Assembly: GCA_035270785.1 (NCBI GenBank)
Contig: DATESN010000072.1
Span: 17,711-81,710, forward strand
DNA from: DATESN01 sp035270785
Lineage (GTDB): Bacteria > Bacillota > Clostridia > Lachnospirales > Lachnospiraceae
Length of the DNA: 64,000 nucleotides
Direction: 5' to 3'
This document shows, in pieces, positions 16,187-25,102 of this stretch (position 1 is its first letter; every line of letters starts with the position of its first letter). A model generated the notes under the pieces. The model made no database searches and had not been told where the DNA came from. It saw only the letters and a program-made list of their open reading frames with translations. The translations under genes were made by a program, and so were the position numbers.

Positions 16187-17707
16187 GTGGTGGGAAAAAT
16201 GTTTTTAAGGCCTGGAACACCAGATGATGATAACAGAGAGTATCTACCAGAAAAAATTAAAGATACGGATATTGTAGTGAATGAAAATGGAAATAACTCT
16301 CAGCCGTATCCAGAGAGACTGAAAGAGTATCATGGAATCATTGCAGATGAAATAGAGGATGAATGGTATGAATATGTACCAGAAAGCTATGATCCATCTA
16401 AAAAGACATCCCTTGTAGTATCTATGCATGGTGGGCTTATGACAGGATGGGGACAGGCTATTTATACATCATGGACAATGGTGGCTGAAAGAGATGGGTT
16501 TATTCTTGTATTTCCAAACGCAAGTTCTAATAGAATATGGCAGGTACAATGGGGAAAATGGGAAGCAGATCCAGATCAACCGGGACCTGATACAAATACG
16601 GAGGTGCCAGATGGAATTAAGATATCTCCAGAGGATGTAAATGAAAATCACGATGCTAGATTTGCCCTTGGACTTATTGAACGAATGAAGAAAAAATACA
16701 ATATAGATGAAGGTAGAATCTTCATGCAGGGAATGTCCATGGGTGATATGATGACATCCTTATTTGCAAGAAACTTTGGTGAAATATTAGCAGGAGCAGC
16801 AGGGTCAGGCTGCGCATCCTTTCTTTCTCTTCTTTATGACAAAGACGAGAAAATAAAGAATAAATCTGGACATCTGGCAATCTGGCAATCCAGACCGGAA
16901 CTAAATGATATTCCACCTGAAAAAGAAGAATCTCAAAAGGTAAACAAATATAATAGGCTTTATTGGATGAAGATTAACGAAAGTAATCCTATCCCAGAAA
17001 TCAGTATTAAGGGAGAAGATAATCTTGCTTTTTACAAAGGGAAAAAAGCGGATTTAGTATATCTGGATATTAAGAATAGGGATCATGGACAAACGTTAAA
17101 TGATGCGGCACTTGTCTGGGATTATTTGTTCTCAGGAGTTAGGCGAGAAGTAAATGGTAACATTGTAAACACTGGTTCTGTGAAAAATAGAAAGGGAGAC
17201 GAATTTGCCATTGCTTTAACATCTGGGAAAAAGTTTGCCTGGCTAAATAATAGCATCGTGGAAATGTCTGGAGAAGCTATTAAATGGGAGAAACTAAAAT
17301 ATCATGGATTAGATGGAGGACAAAAGATAAGAGGAACTTATATCTGTGTGCCTTTGTCTTTTTTAGCAAATGCATTTGAAATGAACTGTGAATATGCAGA
17401 GGATACGCTCACAGCGGTCCTTACATTAAAGGGAGGTCGAACACTACAGTTTGCAAGAGGTAGTATTGGCTGCGTAGTAGACAGGGAACTTGTTGGGATG
17501 TACTGTGAAGCGTTACATAGAAAAAAAGAACTTTATGTATCCGCTGAATGGTTCTGCAAATATGTGTTTAATCTGCATGTATCTGAATGTGATGGAGTCA
17601 TCTATATAACAGATCATTTTAGTGAACTTTCGATTAATATGGCAGATCTAATTAAGGATTTGTTAAGTGGAACACCGGTACCTACAAATTTTAAAAAGAT
17701 GCTATAG
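16187..17707 (+). CDS. Alpha/beta hydrolase (PHB depolymerase/feruloyl esterase-like) with C-terminal copper-amine-oxidase-like domain, paralogue 1
   Basis: A protein of 506 residues without a signal peptide. Residues 1-45 are a conserved lead-in (RPGTPDDDNREYLPE, then VNENGNNS). Residues 50-330 are an LpqC/PHB-depolymerase-like alpha/beta hydrolase with VSMHGGLMTGWG (oxyanion), nucleophile Ser184 in GMSMG and a histidine in NRDHGQ. From about 340 to 485 there are two repeats resembling the copper amine oxidase N-terminal-like domain (VPLSFLANAF with VLTLKGGRTLQFA, and VSAEWFCKYV with GVIYITDH). That domain is normally found on secreted proteins. GTG 16187, GTG 16190 and ATG 16199 are all possible starts; 16187 gives the N-terminal length seen in the paralogues. 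Confidence 0.8.
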   Translation: MVGKMFLRPGTPDDDNREYLPEKIKDTDIVVNENGNNSQPYPERLKEYHGIIADEIEDEWYEYVPESYDPSKKTSLVVSMHGGLMTGWGQAIYTSWTMVAERDGFILVFPNASSNRIWQVQWGKWEADPDQPGPDTNTEVPDGIKISPEDVNENHDARFALGLIERMKKKYNIDEGRIFMQGMSMGDMMTSLFARNFGEILAGAAGSGCASFLSLLYDKDEKIKNKSGHLAIWQSRPELNDIPPEKEESQKVNKYNRLYWMKINESNPIPEISIKGEDNLAFYKGKKADLVYLDIKNRDHGQTLNDAALVWDYLFSGVRREVNGNIVNTGSVKNRKGDEFAIALTSGKKFAWLNNSIVEMSGEAIKWEKLKYHGLDGGQKIRGTYICVPLSFLANAFEMNCEYAEDTLTAVLTLKGGRTLQFARGSIGCVVDRELVGMYCEALHRKKELYVSAEWFCKYVFNLHVSECDGVIYITDHFSELSINMADLIKDLLSGTPVPTNFKKML

Positions 17708-17719
17708 ATAGGAGAAAAA

Positions 17720-19225
17720 ATGGAAAGAAAGATGAAACTGAGAGCTGGAACGCCCGATGATAATAACCGAGAATATCTTCCAGAAGCAATCAAAGAATCA
17801 GACATTGTAGTGAATGAAAATGGTAATAATTCACAGCCATATCCAGAACGTTTAAAGGAGTTTAAGGAAGTGCTGGTTGGTGAAGAAGAGGATATCTGGT
17901 ATGAATATATACCAGAAAGTTATGATTCCACAGTTAAGGTTCCCTTGATTATCTCTATGCATGGAGGATTAATGACAGGTTGGGGACAAGCTATTTATTC
18001 TTCATGGACAAAGGTAGCAGACAGGGATAATGTAATTGTTGTTTTTCCAAATGCACACCAAAAAAGAATGTGGACAATAGAGTGCACAGAAGATGAAAAA
18101 AAAGCGAACTTGGAAGGGCCAACAGAATTACCCATGAACTATGCAGAACCTACAAGAAAAGATAATAAGGATATTGATTTTATTTTTTCATTAATTGAAA
18201 AAATGAAAGAAAAATATAATATTGATGAAGAAAGAATTTTCATGCAGGGTATGTCAAATGGGAGTATGTTTACAACACAATTTGAAAAGTATTATGGAAA
18301 TATTCTAGCAGGCGGTGCTGGAGCAGGTGGTTCTATTCTTAATTTAAGGTTATTTTATGACAAAGATTGGAAGGTTATCAATATAGCAGGAGCAGTGCCA
18401 GTATGGGAAACGAAGCCTGAACTTAATGGAATACCACCATGGTGTGAATTTGATGAGCCAACAATTTATAAATACGGTCGCATGTACTGGCAGACAGTGA
18501 ATGGTTGTATGGATAAACCTGAAATTAGTATTGTTGGAGAATACAATATGGCTTTTTATAAAGGTGAAAAAGCGGATATGGTCTTTACGGATATTAAAAA
18601 TAGAGACCATGGTCAAGCATTAGATGAAGCCGTTGTTGTATGGGATTACCTGTTCTCAGGACTTCGTAGAAAAAGTAATGGAACTGTGGAAGATACAGGT
18701 TCAAGACTTCCAAGAAAAGGCGATGAATTTGCCATTGCAGTATCAGATGGATGTGACAAAGCCTGGTTTAAAAATCAAAAGATACAGATGAAAACTTCAG
18801 CAATAAAATGGCAGAAATTGAAATATCATGGTCAAAATGGTGGACAAATTGTCCGTGGAGAATATACTTGTGTACCGCTTTCCTTTCTAGCAGAAGTATT
18901 TGACGCAGAATATACGAGTGAAGAGGAAGGAAAGACAGTCCTGCTTATTTGGAAGGATGGAAGAACTGCGCAGTTTGCTTGCGGAAGCATCGGCTGTGTT
19001 ATTAATAATGATTTACGTTCTATGTTCTGTGAAGCGCTTTATCGTGAAGGAGAGCTTTGTGTATCCATAGAATGGTTTGCAAAATATCTTATGAATCTTA
19101 CTGTATCCACGTGTGAAGGTGTTACTTATGTTACAGATCATTTTGCTGAGTTAGGTCGTTTTATGGCAGACTTGATCAAGGATCTTTTAAGTGATAATTT
19201 AGAAATTGTTCCACTGGATAAATAA
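17720..19225 (+). CDS. Alpha/beta hydrolase with copper-amine-oxidase-like domain, paralogue 2
   Basis: 501 residues with the same order as the gene before it: lead-in RAGTPDDNNREYLPE, hydrolase, then the two copper-amine-oxidase-like repeats. The nucleophile is Ser179, in the variant elbow GMSNGSMF instead of GMSMG. The NRDHGQ histidine motif is kept. The segment between the oxyanion loop and the elbow, which shapes the substrate pocket, differs most from the paralogues. AGGAG at 17710-17714 sets ATG 17720, 12 bases after the previous stop. No signal peptide. Confidence 0.8.
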   Translation: MERKMKLRAGTPDDNNREYLPEAIKESDIVVNENGNNSQPYPERLKEFKEVLVGEEEDIWYEYIPESYDSTVKVPLIISMHGGLMTGWGQAIYSSWTKVADRDNVIVVFPNAHQKRMWTIECTEDEKKANLEGPTELPMNYAEPTRKDNKDIDFIFSLIEKMKEKYNIDEERIFMQGMSNGSMFTTQFEKYYGNILAGGAGAGGSILNLRLFYDKDWKVINIAGAVPVWETKPELNGIPPWCEFDEPTIYKYGRMYWQTVNGCMDKPEISIVGEYNMAFYKGEKADMVFTDIKNRDHGQALDEAVVVWDYLFSGLRRKSNGTVEDTGSRLPRKGDEFAIAVSDGCDKAWFKNQKIQMKTSAIKWQKLKYHGQNGGQIVRGEYTCVPLSFLAEVFDAEYTSEEEGKTVLLIWKDGRTAQFACGSIGCVINNDLRSMFCEALYREGELCVSIEWFAKYLMNLTVSTCEGVTYVTDHFAELGRFMADLIKDLLSDNLEIVPLDK

Positions 19226-19260
19226 AAAAAATAATTTGCAGGAATAGAAGGAGGCCGTAA

Positions 19261-20763
19261 ATGAGTACATTTATTGAACTAATTCCAGGAACTCCGGACG
19301 ATGATAATAGGGATTATCTCCCAGAAAAGATAAAGTCGTCCGATATAGTGGTCAACGAAAATGGGAACAACTCCATTGTATATCCAAAGCTATTACAGGA
19401 ATTTCATGAAATAGTAGTCGATGAAGTAGAAGATGAATGGTATGAATATGTTCCAAAAAGCTATAATCCATCTAATAAGGTTCCATTAGTAATTGGTTTA
19501 CATGGTGGTTTAATGACAGGTTGGGGACATGCTATTTATACTTCATGGACATTTGTAGCAGAAAGGGAAGGATTCATCTGTTTGTTTCCAAATGCCCATG
19601 AAAAAAGAATATGGGCAGTAGAAGGTGTCTTTGAAAATTTCAAACAGGAAGACGCGCCTGACCTTCCTATTGTTATTCCACCAGATAATATGGATGACAA
19701 TCATGATATTAAAATGATTCAGGCATTAATAGAACGTATGAAGGAAAAATATAACATCGATGAAGGCCGTATTTTTATGCATGGAATGTCTATGGGAAAT
19801 ATAATGACAGGACAGTTTGCCCGTAATTATGGTCAAATATTAGCAGGAGCGGCAGGATCTGGAGGACCTTGTGAACCTTTTGTTATTTATGATGAGAATG
19901 GGAAAATCAAGAACAAAGCAGGACATATGGCTATTTGGCAGTCAAGACCAGAAAAGAATGGCCTTCCACCAGGAAAGTCCTATGATGAATTTACCGTTAA
20001 CAAAGTAAACCGGTTCTATTGGATGAGAATCAATGAATGCGATCCCATTCCAGAGATTAGTATTGTAGGTGAAAACAACTTTTCTTTCTATAAGGGCAAA
20101 AAAGCGGATATGGTATATCTGGATATTAAGAATAGAGATCATGGACAGACCTTGGATGAAGCTTTCCTTTATTGGGATTATCTTTTCTCTGGAACTAGAA
20201 GAGAAGCGGATGGTAGAATCACCCATACAGAAACTATAATTCCTAGAAAAGGGGATAAATTTGCGTTTGCAATAGCAGAGGGATATGACAAAGCATGGTT
20301 TGATAATAAAGTTGTTCAAATGAAAGAAAAAGCCGTCATATGGGAGAAACTCAAATATCATGGTTTAAATGGAGACCAAATAATAAGGGGAACGTACCTG
20401 TGTGCACCGCTTTCGTTTTTAGCAGAAGCAATGGAAGCAAATTATCAGACTAAGAATGATGGAGCAAGTGTGGTACTTACCCTGAAGGATGGAAGAGTAC
20501 TTCAATTTGCAAAAGGAAGCATTGGCTGTGTCATGGATGCAACCATTCGTAGTATGTACTGTGAAGCCCTTCATCGGGGTAACGAGCTACTTGTATCCAT
20601 TGAGTGGTTTGTACAGTATGTCTGCAATTTACAGCTCTCAAAATGTAATGGAATGATTTATGTTACAGATCATTTTACAAAATTATCTGCCAATACAGTA
20701 GACCTGATTGAAGATTTATTTAAGGGACAACAAGTACCTGATAATTTTAATGAACTTTTATAG
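19261..20763 (+). CDS. Alpha/beta hydrolase with copper-amine-oxidase-like domain, paralogue 3
   Basis: 500 residues with the same architecture as the two genes upstream. The nucleophile is Ser177 in GMSMGNIM, the histidine is in NRDHGQ, and the C-terminal repeats end in VTDHFTKLS. AGGAGG at 19249-19254 precedes ATG 19261. Three copies in direct tandem suggest local duplication followed by divergence of the pocket loops, with one specificity per copy as a plausible outcome. Confidence 0.8.
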   Translation: MSTFIELIPGTPDDDNRDYLPEKIKSSDIVVNENGNNSIVYPKLLQEFHEIVVDEVEDEWYEYVPKSYNPSNKVPLVIGLHGGLMTGWGHAIYTSWTFVAEREGFICLFPNAHEKRIWAVEGVFENFKQEDAPDLPIVIPPDNMDDNHDIKMIQALIERMKEKYNIDEGRIFMHGMSMGNIMTGQFARNYGQILAGAAGSGGPCEPFVIYDENGKIKNKAGHMAIWQSRPEKNGLPPGKSYDEFTVNKVNRFYWMRINECDPIPEISIVGENNFSFYKGKKADMVYLDIKNRDHGQTLDEAFLYWDYLFSGTRREADGRITHTETIIPRKGDKFAFAIAEGYDKAWFDNKVVQMKEKAVIWEKLKYHGLNGDQIIRGTYLCAPLSFLAEAMEANYQTKNDGASVVLTLKDGRVLQFAKGSIGCVMDATIRSMYCEALHRGNELLVSIEWFVQYVCNLQLSKCNGMIYVTDHFTKLSANTVDLIEDLFKGQQVPDNFNELL

Positions 20764-20774
20764 GAGGTTAGGAA

Positions 20775-21917
20775 GTGGGAAGAATTAAAAAAGTTATAGC
20801 TAGCACCTACATTTTTGATTATGGTCAAATGGTAGAAGCATTTCAGCTTTCATTAGAAGGATTTTCAGAAGTGGAACTAGAATCAGTATGTGCAAAATCG
20901 TTTACCATAGAAAATAATTTTAAGGACTTGACTGGAAAAGTGTTATCAAAGGGTGTCATTTCTGTGGATGTTAATAAAAATGAAAAGGAGACACAAATAG
21001 TACTTCGTTTAGATCCATTTGTGTTTCGATATGATTTTGTGGTAAAATATAAATGCGGAGTTGAAGATATTTCATTTAATAAAAACGATATTAAAGATGT
21101 GAAAATTAAGGATTTGGATAAGTTTAAACCATATTCAGAAAATGGCGTTAATTATAGAATGCATGAGCCAGAGGTAACGGGTTCAAGACCCCTCGTATTA
21201 TTTCTTCATGGAGGTGGAGAATGTGGGGAAGATAATATACAGTCACTTACAGGTACTCTTGGAGCAATGCGTCTTGCAGAACGGTGGTCAGATATGTACA
21301 TTATGGCACCACAGGCACCTTCGGGAAACATGGATATAAATGAGATGTTTGAACTCATGAAGAAACGTGGAAATCCATTTTGTGTTGATATGGGTATTAC
21401 ACCATTTTCCTTAAAAGGAGAAAGAGGCTGGAACCGAGATTACCTTGGAAAAGTTTGTAGTATCATTCAAAATATGATAACGGATGGAAAAGTTGATGCA
21501 AAAAGGGTATATGTTATAGGAATGAGCATGGGTGGTGGAGGAGTGTTAAATGCTGTTTCTGTTGCGCCATCCCTCTTTGCAGCAGCAGTTCCGATTTGCC
21601 CTAGTATGAATGGTGAGAGTTTTGCTGAACTGTTAAATCTTCCCGAAGTTCCAGTCTGGATTGCTACAGCATATATTGATCATCAGATAGGGAGACATGC
21701 TTATATTTTGGAAGCTTGTAATAAGCTGTGGAAAGAAGGGAGAAACGATGTCAAATTCACTTTGTTTAAACCAGAAGAGTTAAAAGCCTATGGCATAGGG
21801 ACGACAGAAGGGCTCACGACGAAAGAACTTTATGAAGAAAATCACTACAGTTGGATTTTGGTATTACACAATGAACATGGAATGTTAGATTGGATGATCT
21901 CCCATGTAAAAAAATAG
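20775..21917 (+). CDS. Putative esterase/peptidase of the alpha/beta-hydrolase superfamily
   Basis: A 380-residue cytoplasmic hydrolase. The first 115 residues form a beta-rich N-terminal domain like those of secreted PHB-depolymerase/peptidase-type esterases, followed by the hydrolase core: LVLFLHGGGECGED, nucleophile Ser251 in GMSMGGG, and a histidine in HNEHGMLDW. The start is GTG 20775, fixed by AGGAGG at 20762-20767 with a 7-base spacer. It lies 11 bases after the stop of paralogue 3, in the same operon. The family includes glucuronoyl- and acetyl-esterase-like proteins; no substrate can be assigned. Confidence 0.78.
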   Translation: MGRIKKVIASTYIFDYGQMVEAFQLSLEGFSEVELESVCAKSFTIENNFKDLTGKVLSKGVISVDVNKNEKETQIVLRLDPFVFRYDFVVKYKCGVEDISFNKNDIKDVKIKDLDKFKPYSENGVNYRMHEPEVTGSRPLVLFLHGGGECGEDNIQSLTGTLGAMRLAERWSDMYIMAPQAPSGNMDINEMFELMKKRGNPFCVDMGITPFSLKGERGWNRDYLGKVCSIIQNMITDGKVDAKRVYVIGMSMGGGGVLNAVSVAPSLFAAAVPICPSMNGESFAELLNLPEVPVWIATAYIDHQIGRHAYILEACNKLWKEGRNDVKFTLFKPEELKAYGIGTTEGLTTKELYEENHYSWILVLHNEHGMLDWMISHVKK

Positions 21918-21935
21918 GAATTTGAGGAAAAACAT

Positions 21936-23111
21936 ATGAATTTTGATAAATTGACAAAATATATTGACTCGCTGGAATCGAAATATGGAATACCAGCAGT
22001 TGATTGTAAAATTACAAAGGATCATAAGGTGATTTACCGTCATATGGCAGGGAATTCAGATTATGAAAAAAGGAAACCTCTTACAGATAAGAATCTATTT
22101 CGTCTTTTTTCAGCTACAAAACTGATTACCATGACTGCGGTACTGCAATTAGTAGAGGCTGGAAAGATAAGGTTATACGACGAACTTCGTCAATATCTGC
22201 CAGAATTTGATCGTTTGCTTGTAGCGGATGAATTCGTTATGGAATTTCCAACACATTGGCCAACGCAAGACGACAAATGCCATCTAGCACATAAAACCAT
22301 AAGAATCATTGATTTAATGACAATGACAGCAGGTTTATCCTATGATACTGGAGCAAAAGAGTTAATGTACATCAAGGAAAAAAGCGACAACCAGGCAACT
22401 ACAAGGGATGTTGTAAGAGAAATGGCAAAAATGCCATTAATTTATGAACCTGCAACAAGATGGTCTTATAGTTTGGCGCATGATATACTAGCAGCAGTAG
22501 TAGAAGTTATTTCAGGTATGAAATTTTCGGATTATCTTAAGAAGAATATCTTTGAACCACTTGAAATCAAAGATTTTTATTTTCACTGGGATAGCGAACT
22601 GGAAAAAAGAATCTGTGCTATTTACATGGGTGTTTGGGGAACGGATGACATAAAACCAGATGATGGCTTTATGAGCAATGGATTTAAAATCACAAATAAC
22701 TATGAAAGTGGTGGTGCTGGACTTGCAGGTTCTGTAGATGCCTATAGCATGTTTGCGGATGCTCTTTGCAATGATGGTGTAGGGGCAAACGGTAAAAGAA
22801 TTCTAGGTTCAGAGATGATTGCTCTTTTTACAATAGAATATACCCAGGGGCAGATGCAAACTGATTTTGAATTTACAGGAAAAATAGGATATGGATATGG
22901 ACTGGGAGTTCGTGTGCTTAGGGATGGGACGGCATCAAAAACTCCGATTGGTGAATTTGGATGGGATGGGGCTGCAGGAGCATATGTAGTAATTGATCCA
23001 TTCAATCACATTAGCATCTTTTATACCCAACATATTGTTGGATATCCAAAAGTATATTCAGATATTCATCCAATGATCAGGGATCTTTCCTATGAAGCCA
23101 TGGAGCTATAA
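21936..23111 (+). CDS. Serine hydrolase of the class C beta-lactamase/esterase EstB family
   Basis: A 391-residue protein with the SxxK catalytic pair Ser59-Lys62 in FSATKLITM and a Tyr motif in RWSYSLAHDIL, where YxN of true beta-lactamases reads YSL. No signal peptide, which argues against a cell-wall or beta-lactam role and for an intracellular ester hydrolase. It is the last gene of the esterase operon; the LacI-type regulator gene follows after 84 bases. A fourth kind of hydrolase fold in one operon fits removal of several different acyl groups. Confidence 0.8.
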   Translation: MNFDKLTKYIDSLESKYGIPAVDCKITKDHKVIYRHMAGNSDYEKRKPLTDKNLFRLFSATKLITMTAVLQLVEAGKIRLYDELRQYLPEFDRLLVADEFVMEFPTHWPTQDDKCHLAHKTIRIIDLMTMTAGLSYDTGAKELMYIKEKSDNQATTRDVVREMAKMPLIYEPATRWSYSLAHDILAAVVEVISGMKFSDYLKKNIFEPLEIKDFYFHWDSELEKRICAIYMGVWGTDDIKPDDGFMSNGFKITNNYESGGAGLAGSVDAYSMFADALCNDGVGANGKRILGSEMIALFTIEYTQGQMQTDFEFTGKIGYGYGLGVRVLRDGTASKTPIGEFGWDGAAGAYVVIDPFNHISIFYTQHIVGYPKVYSDIHPMIRDLSYEAMEL

Positions 23112-23195
23112 ATAAAGGTAGAACGGAAGAACATAAGATGAAAACCATCCTTTTGTTCTTTATAATATAAAAATAAAAGGTTATTGGAGATGATT

Positions 23196-24176
23196 ATGTT
23201 CACAATAAAAGATGTTGCAGAACGCGCGGGTGTTTCCATTGCCACCGTATCAAGAATTATGAATAAGCCTGATGTAGTAAGTGAAAAGACCCAAAAAAAG
23301 GTATATAAGGTCATGGAAGAACTGAATTATCAGCCTAATGCCATGGCAAGAGCCTTGCAACAGAAGAAAAGTAATATTATTGGATTGGTATTACCTATGA
23401 TTGATTATGCCTTTTTTAGTAGACTGACAGATGCAATTGAGGAAGAATGTCATTCTTACGGATATAAACTGATGCTTTGCAAATCCGGTGAGCATGAGGA
23501 GCGGGAAAAAGAGATGTTTTCCATACTTCAAGCTAATAAAGTAGATGGAATTCTTGTCTGTAGTCGTTTAGGAGATGCCTCATTGTTTACTAATTTTGAT
23601 TTTCCAGTGGTAAGTATAGAACGTGAAATTGAAAAAGTGCCATCAGTGACTTCTGACAATTATCAGGGTGGTTCTATTGCAGCACAGGAACTGATTGCAG
23701 CTGGATGTAGAGTTCCAGCTGTTTTTGGAGCAGAAGTACCGGACTATTTTCCGGGGACCAAACGAATTCAGGGATTTCGAGATGAATATGCGAAAATAGG
23801 ATTAGAAATCAAAGAATGTCTTGCAAATAAGGAGGCAATTGGTCATAAAGGACTGGAAGATATATTTTATGAGTATATAAAGAACAATACAGATATAGAT
23901 GGGTTATTTATTATGGGTGATATGATGGCGGCCCAGATTTTATCTTCCGAAAGAGCATATAAAATGGATATAAAAAACAAAATACCCATAGTCAGCTTTG
24001 ATGGATTTGAAATATCAGAGTGGATGCAACTAAGTACTGTGGTGCAACCTATACGAGAGGTTGGAGAATGTGCGGTGGAATTATTAGTTAGAAAAATTGA
24101 AGGAAAAGTAGCACCAGAGCGTTCCGTTTTACCTGTAAAGTTGATAAAACGAGAGAGTACAAAGAAATTTAAATAA
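23196..24176 (+). CDS. LacI-family transcriptional regulator
   Basis: A repressor of 326 residues. The N-terminal helix-turn-helix is TIKDVAERAGVSIATVSRIMN with hinge helix PNAMARALQQKK. A periplasmic-binding-protein-like effector domain follows (LVLPMIDYAFFSRLTDAIEEE to the C-terminus), normally binding a sugar or sugar phosphate. GGAG at 23186-23189 with a 6-base spacer favours ATG 23196; longer starts at 23184 and 23190 overlap the ribosome binding site. It is the likely binder of the TGTAAACGTTT operators at 14404 and 14524, given that LacI-family sites are centred on CG. It ends at the bidirectional terminator at 24181. Confidence 0.93.
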   Translation: MFTIKDVAERAGVSIATVSRIMNKPDVVSEKTQKKVYKVMEELNYQPNAMARALQQKKSNIIGLVLPMIDYAFFSRLTDAIEEECHSYGYKLMLCKSGEHEEREKEMFSILQANKVDGILVCSRLGDASLFTNFDFPVVSIEREIEKVPSVTSDNYQGGSIAAQELIAAGCRVPAVFGAEVPDYFPGTKRIQGFRDEYAKIGLEIKECLANKEAIGHKGLEDIFYEYIKNNTDIDGLFIMGDMMAAQILSSERAYKMDIKNKIPIVSFDGFEISEWMQLSTVVQPIREVGECAVELLVRKIEGKVAPERSVLPVKLIKRESTKKFK

Positions 24177-24206
24177 TAAAAAAGGGACTTTCAAAAGTCC
24201 CTTTTT
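24176..24206. terminator. Bidirectional terminator between the LacI-type gene and the minus-strand esterase
   Basis: AAAGGGACTTT (24181-24191) pairs with AAAGTCCCTTT (24194-24204). There is a T run on the plus side and an A run upstream that acts for the minus strand. The two operons converge here. Confidence 0.9.
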
Positions 24207-24215
24207 GCATGCAAT

Positions 24216-25055
24216 CTAAAATGGATTTCCACCATCTGTATCATCTAAACCAAAGAAGGTAAGAGCTTCCTGAATAGCTTTGTCCCAAAATCTCCATTCG
24301 TGCTTATAATGAGGGAGAGAAAACCATGTAACATCCAGATTAATTTCTTTACAGTGCTTTTGGAAGGCAAGGTAATATTTATAAAGCATGGTATCTTCTT
24401 CACCACAACCAAACATAAGACGTGGGAGAGTTCCAGTTCCAGCAAGTTTATCAATGATAGCCCAAACATTCTCTTCAGAGTTAATATATGCATCAAGTCC
24501 GCCAGCGTTTGCGATGGTTAATTGAACACGTGGACTTGCAAGATCCAAAGAAAAGTTTTCATGACCTTTGCAAAAACCCTTAAATTCCACTGGAACAGCA
24601 GAAAGAACAGCGGCAGCAGCGAACTTCTCAGGATGGTTAACAGCGAACTTGATAGTACCTCTGCCCCCCATGGAAAGTCCTGCAATGAAGTTGTCTTCCC
24701 TTTTATCTGAAACAGGGAACCAGCCATAGATTAGGGGCATTAATTCTTTCGTAAGATAATCGTACATATTAAATCCCATCATACATTCATTCCAGTTGGA
24801 ATAGTTAGAATTTAGACCAGATGGCATAACCACTACAAGATTTTTTTCAACAGCATAAAGCTCAATATTGGTTTTTCGTAACCAGTCGCTATGATCACCA
24901 AAGGTACCATGTAGTAGCCATAAAACTTTATATTTCTTACTACTTCTATAGAAATCTTCTGGAGAAACATCCCTTTTTTTGTCTGGAAGAATGATGGTAA
25001 CTTCATGATTACTGTTGAGATATTGGCTTTCAAAATTGTAAGTTAAGATAGACAT
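24216..25055 (-). CDS. Putative esterase, tributyrin esterase/esterase D family
   Basis: A 279-residue alpha/beta hydrolase with YKVLWLLHGTFGDHSDWL (oxyanion hole), nucleophile Ser128 in AGLSMGGRG, acid Asp in GCGEEDTML and histidine in LPHYKHEWRFW. The catalytic set is complete. It is cytoplasmic and last in the minus-strand operon permease-permease-sucrose phosphorylase-esterase, 47 bases after gtfA, which directly links ester removal to sucrose catabolism. GGAGCG lies upstream of the start. The short gap contains TTATACGTTTATAA (about 25094-25107), a weaker relative of the operators at 14404 and 14524. Confidence 0.86.
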   Translation of the reverse strand: MSILTYNFESQYLNSNHEVTIILPDKKRDVSPEDFYRSSKKYKVLWLLHGTFGDHSDWLRKTNIELYAVEKNLVVVMPSGLNSNYSNWNECMMGFNMYDYLTKELMPLIYGWFPVSDKREDNFIAGLSMGGRGTIKFAVNHPEKFAAAAVLSAVPVEFKGFCKGHENFSLDLASPRVQLTIANAGGLDAYINSEENVWAIIDKLAGTGTLPRLMFGCGEEDTMLYKYYLAFQKHCKEINLDVTWFSLPHYKHEWRFWDKAIQEALTFFGLDDTDGGNPF

Positions 25056-25102
25056 AATTTTCGCTCCTTTATTGGTGGTGTTATCTTTGTATCTTTATAC
25101 GT

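Noticed and set aside
21936..23111. Beta-lactam resistance function for the class C beta-lactamase-like gene
   Set aside because: No signal peptide, the Tyr motif departs from YxN, and the operon is made of esterases, so an intracellular esterase is more likely.
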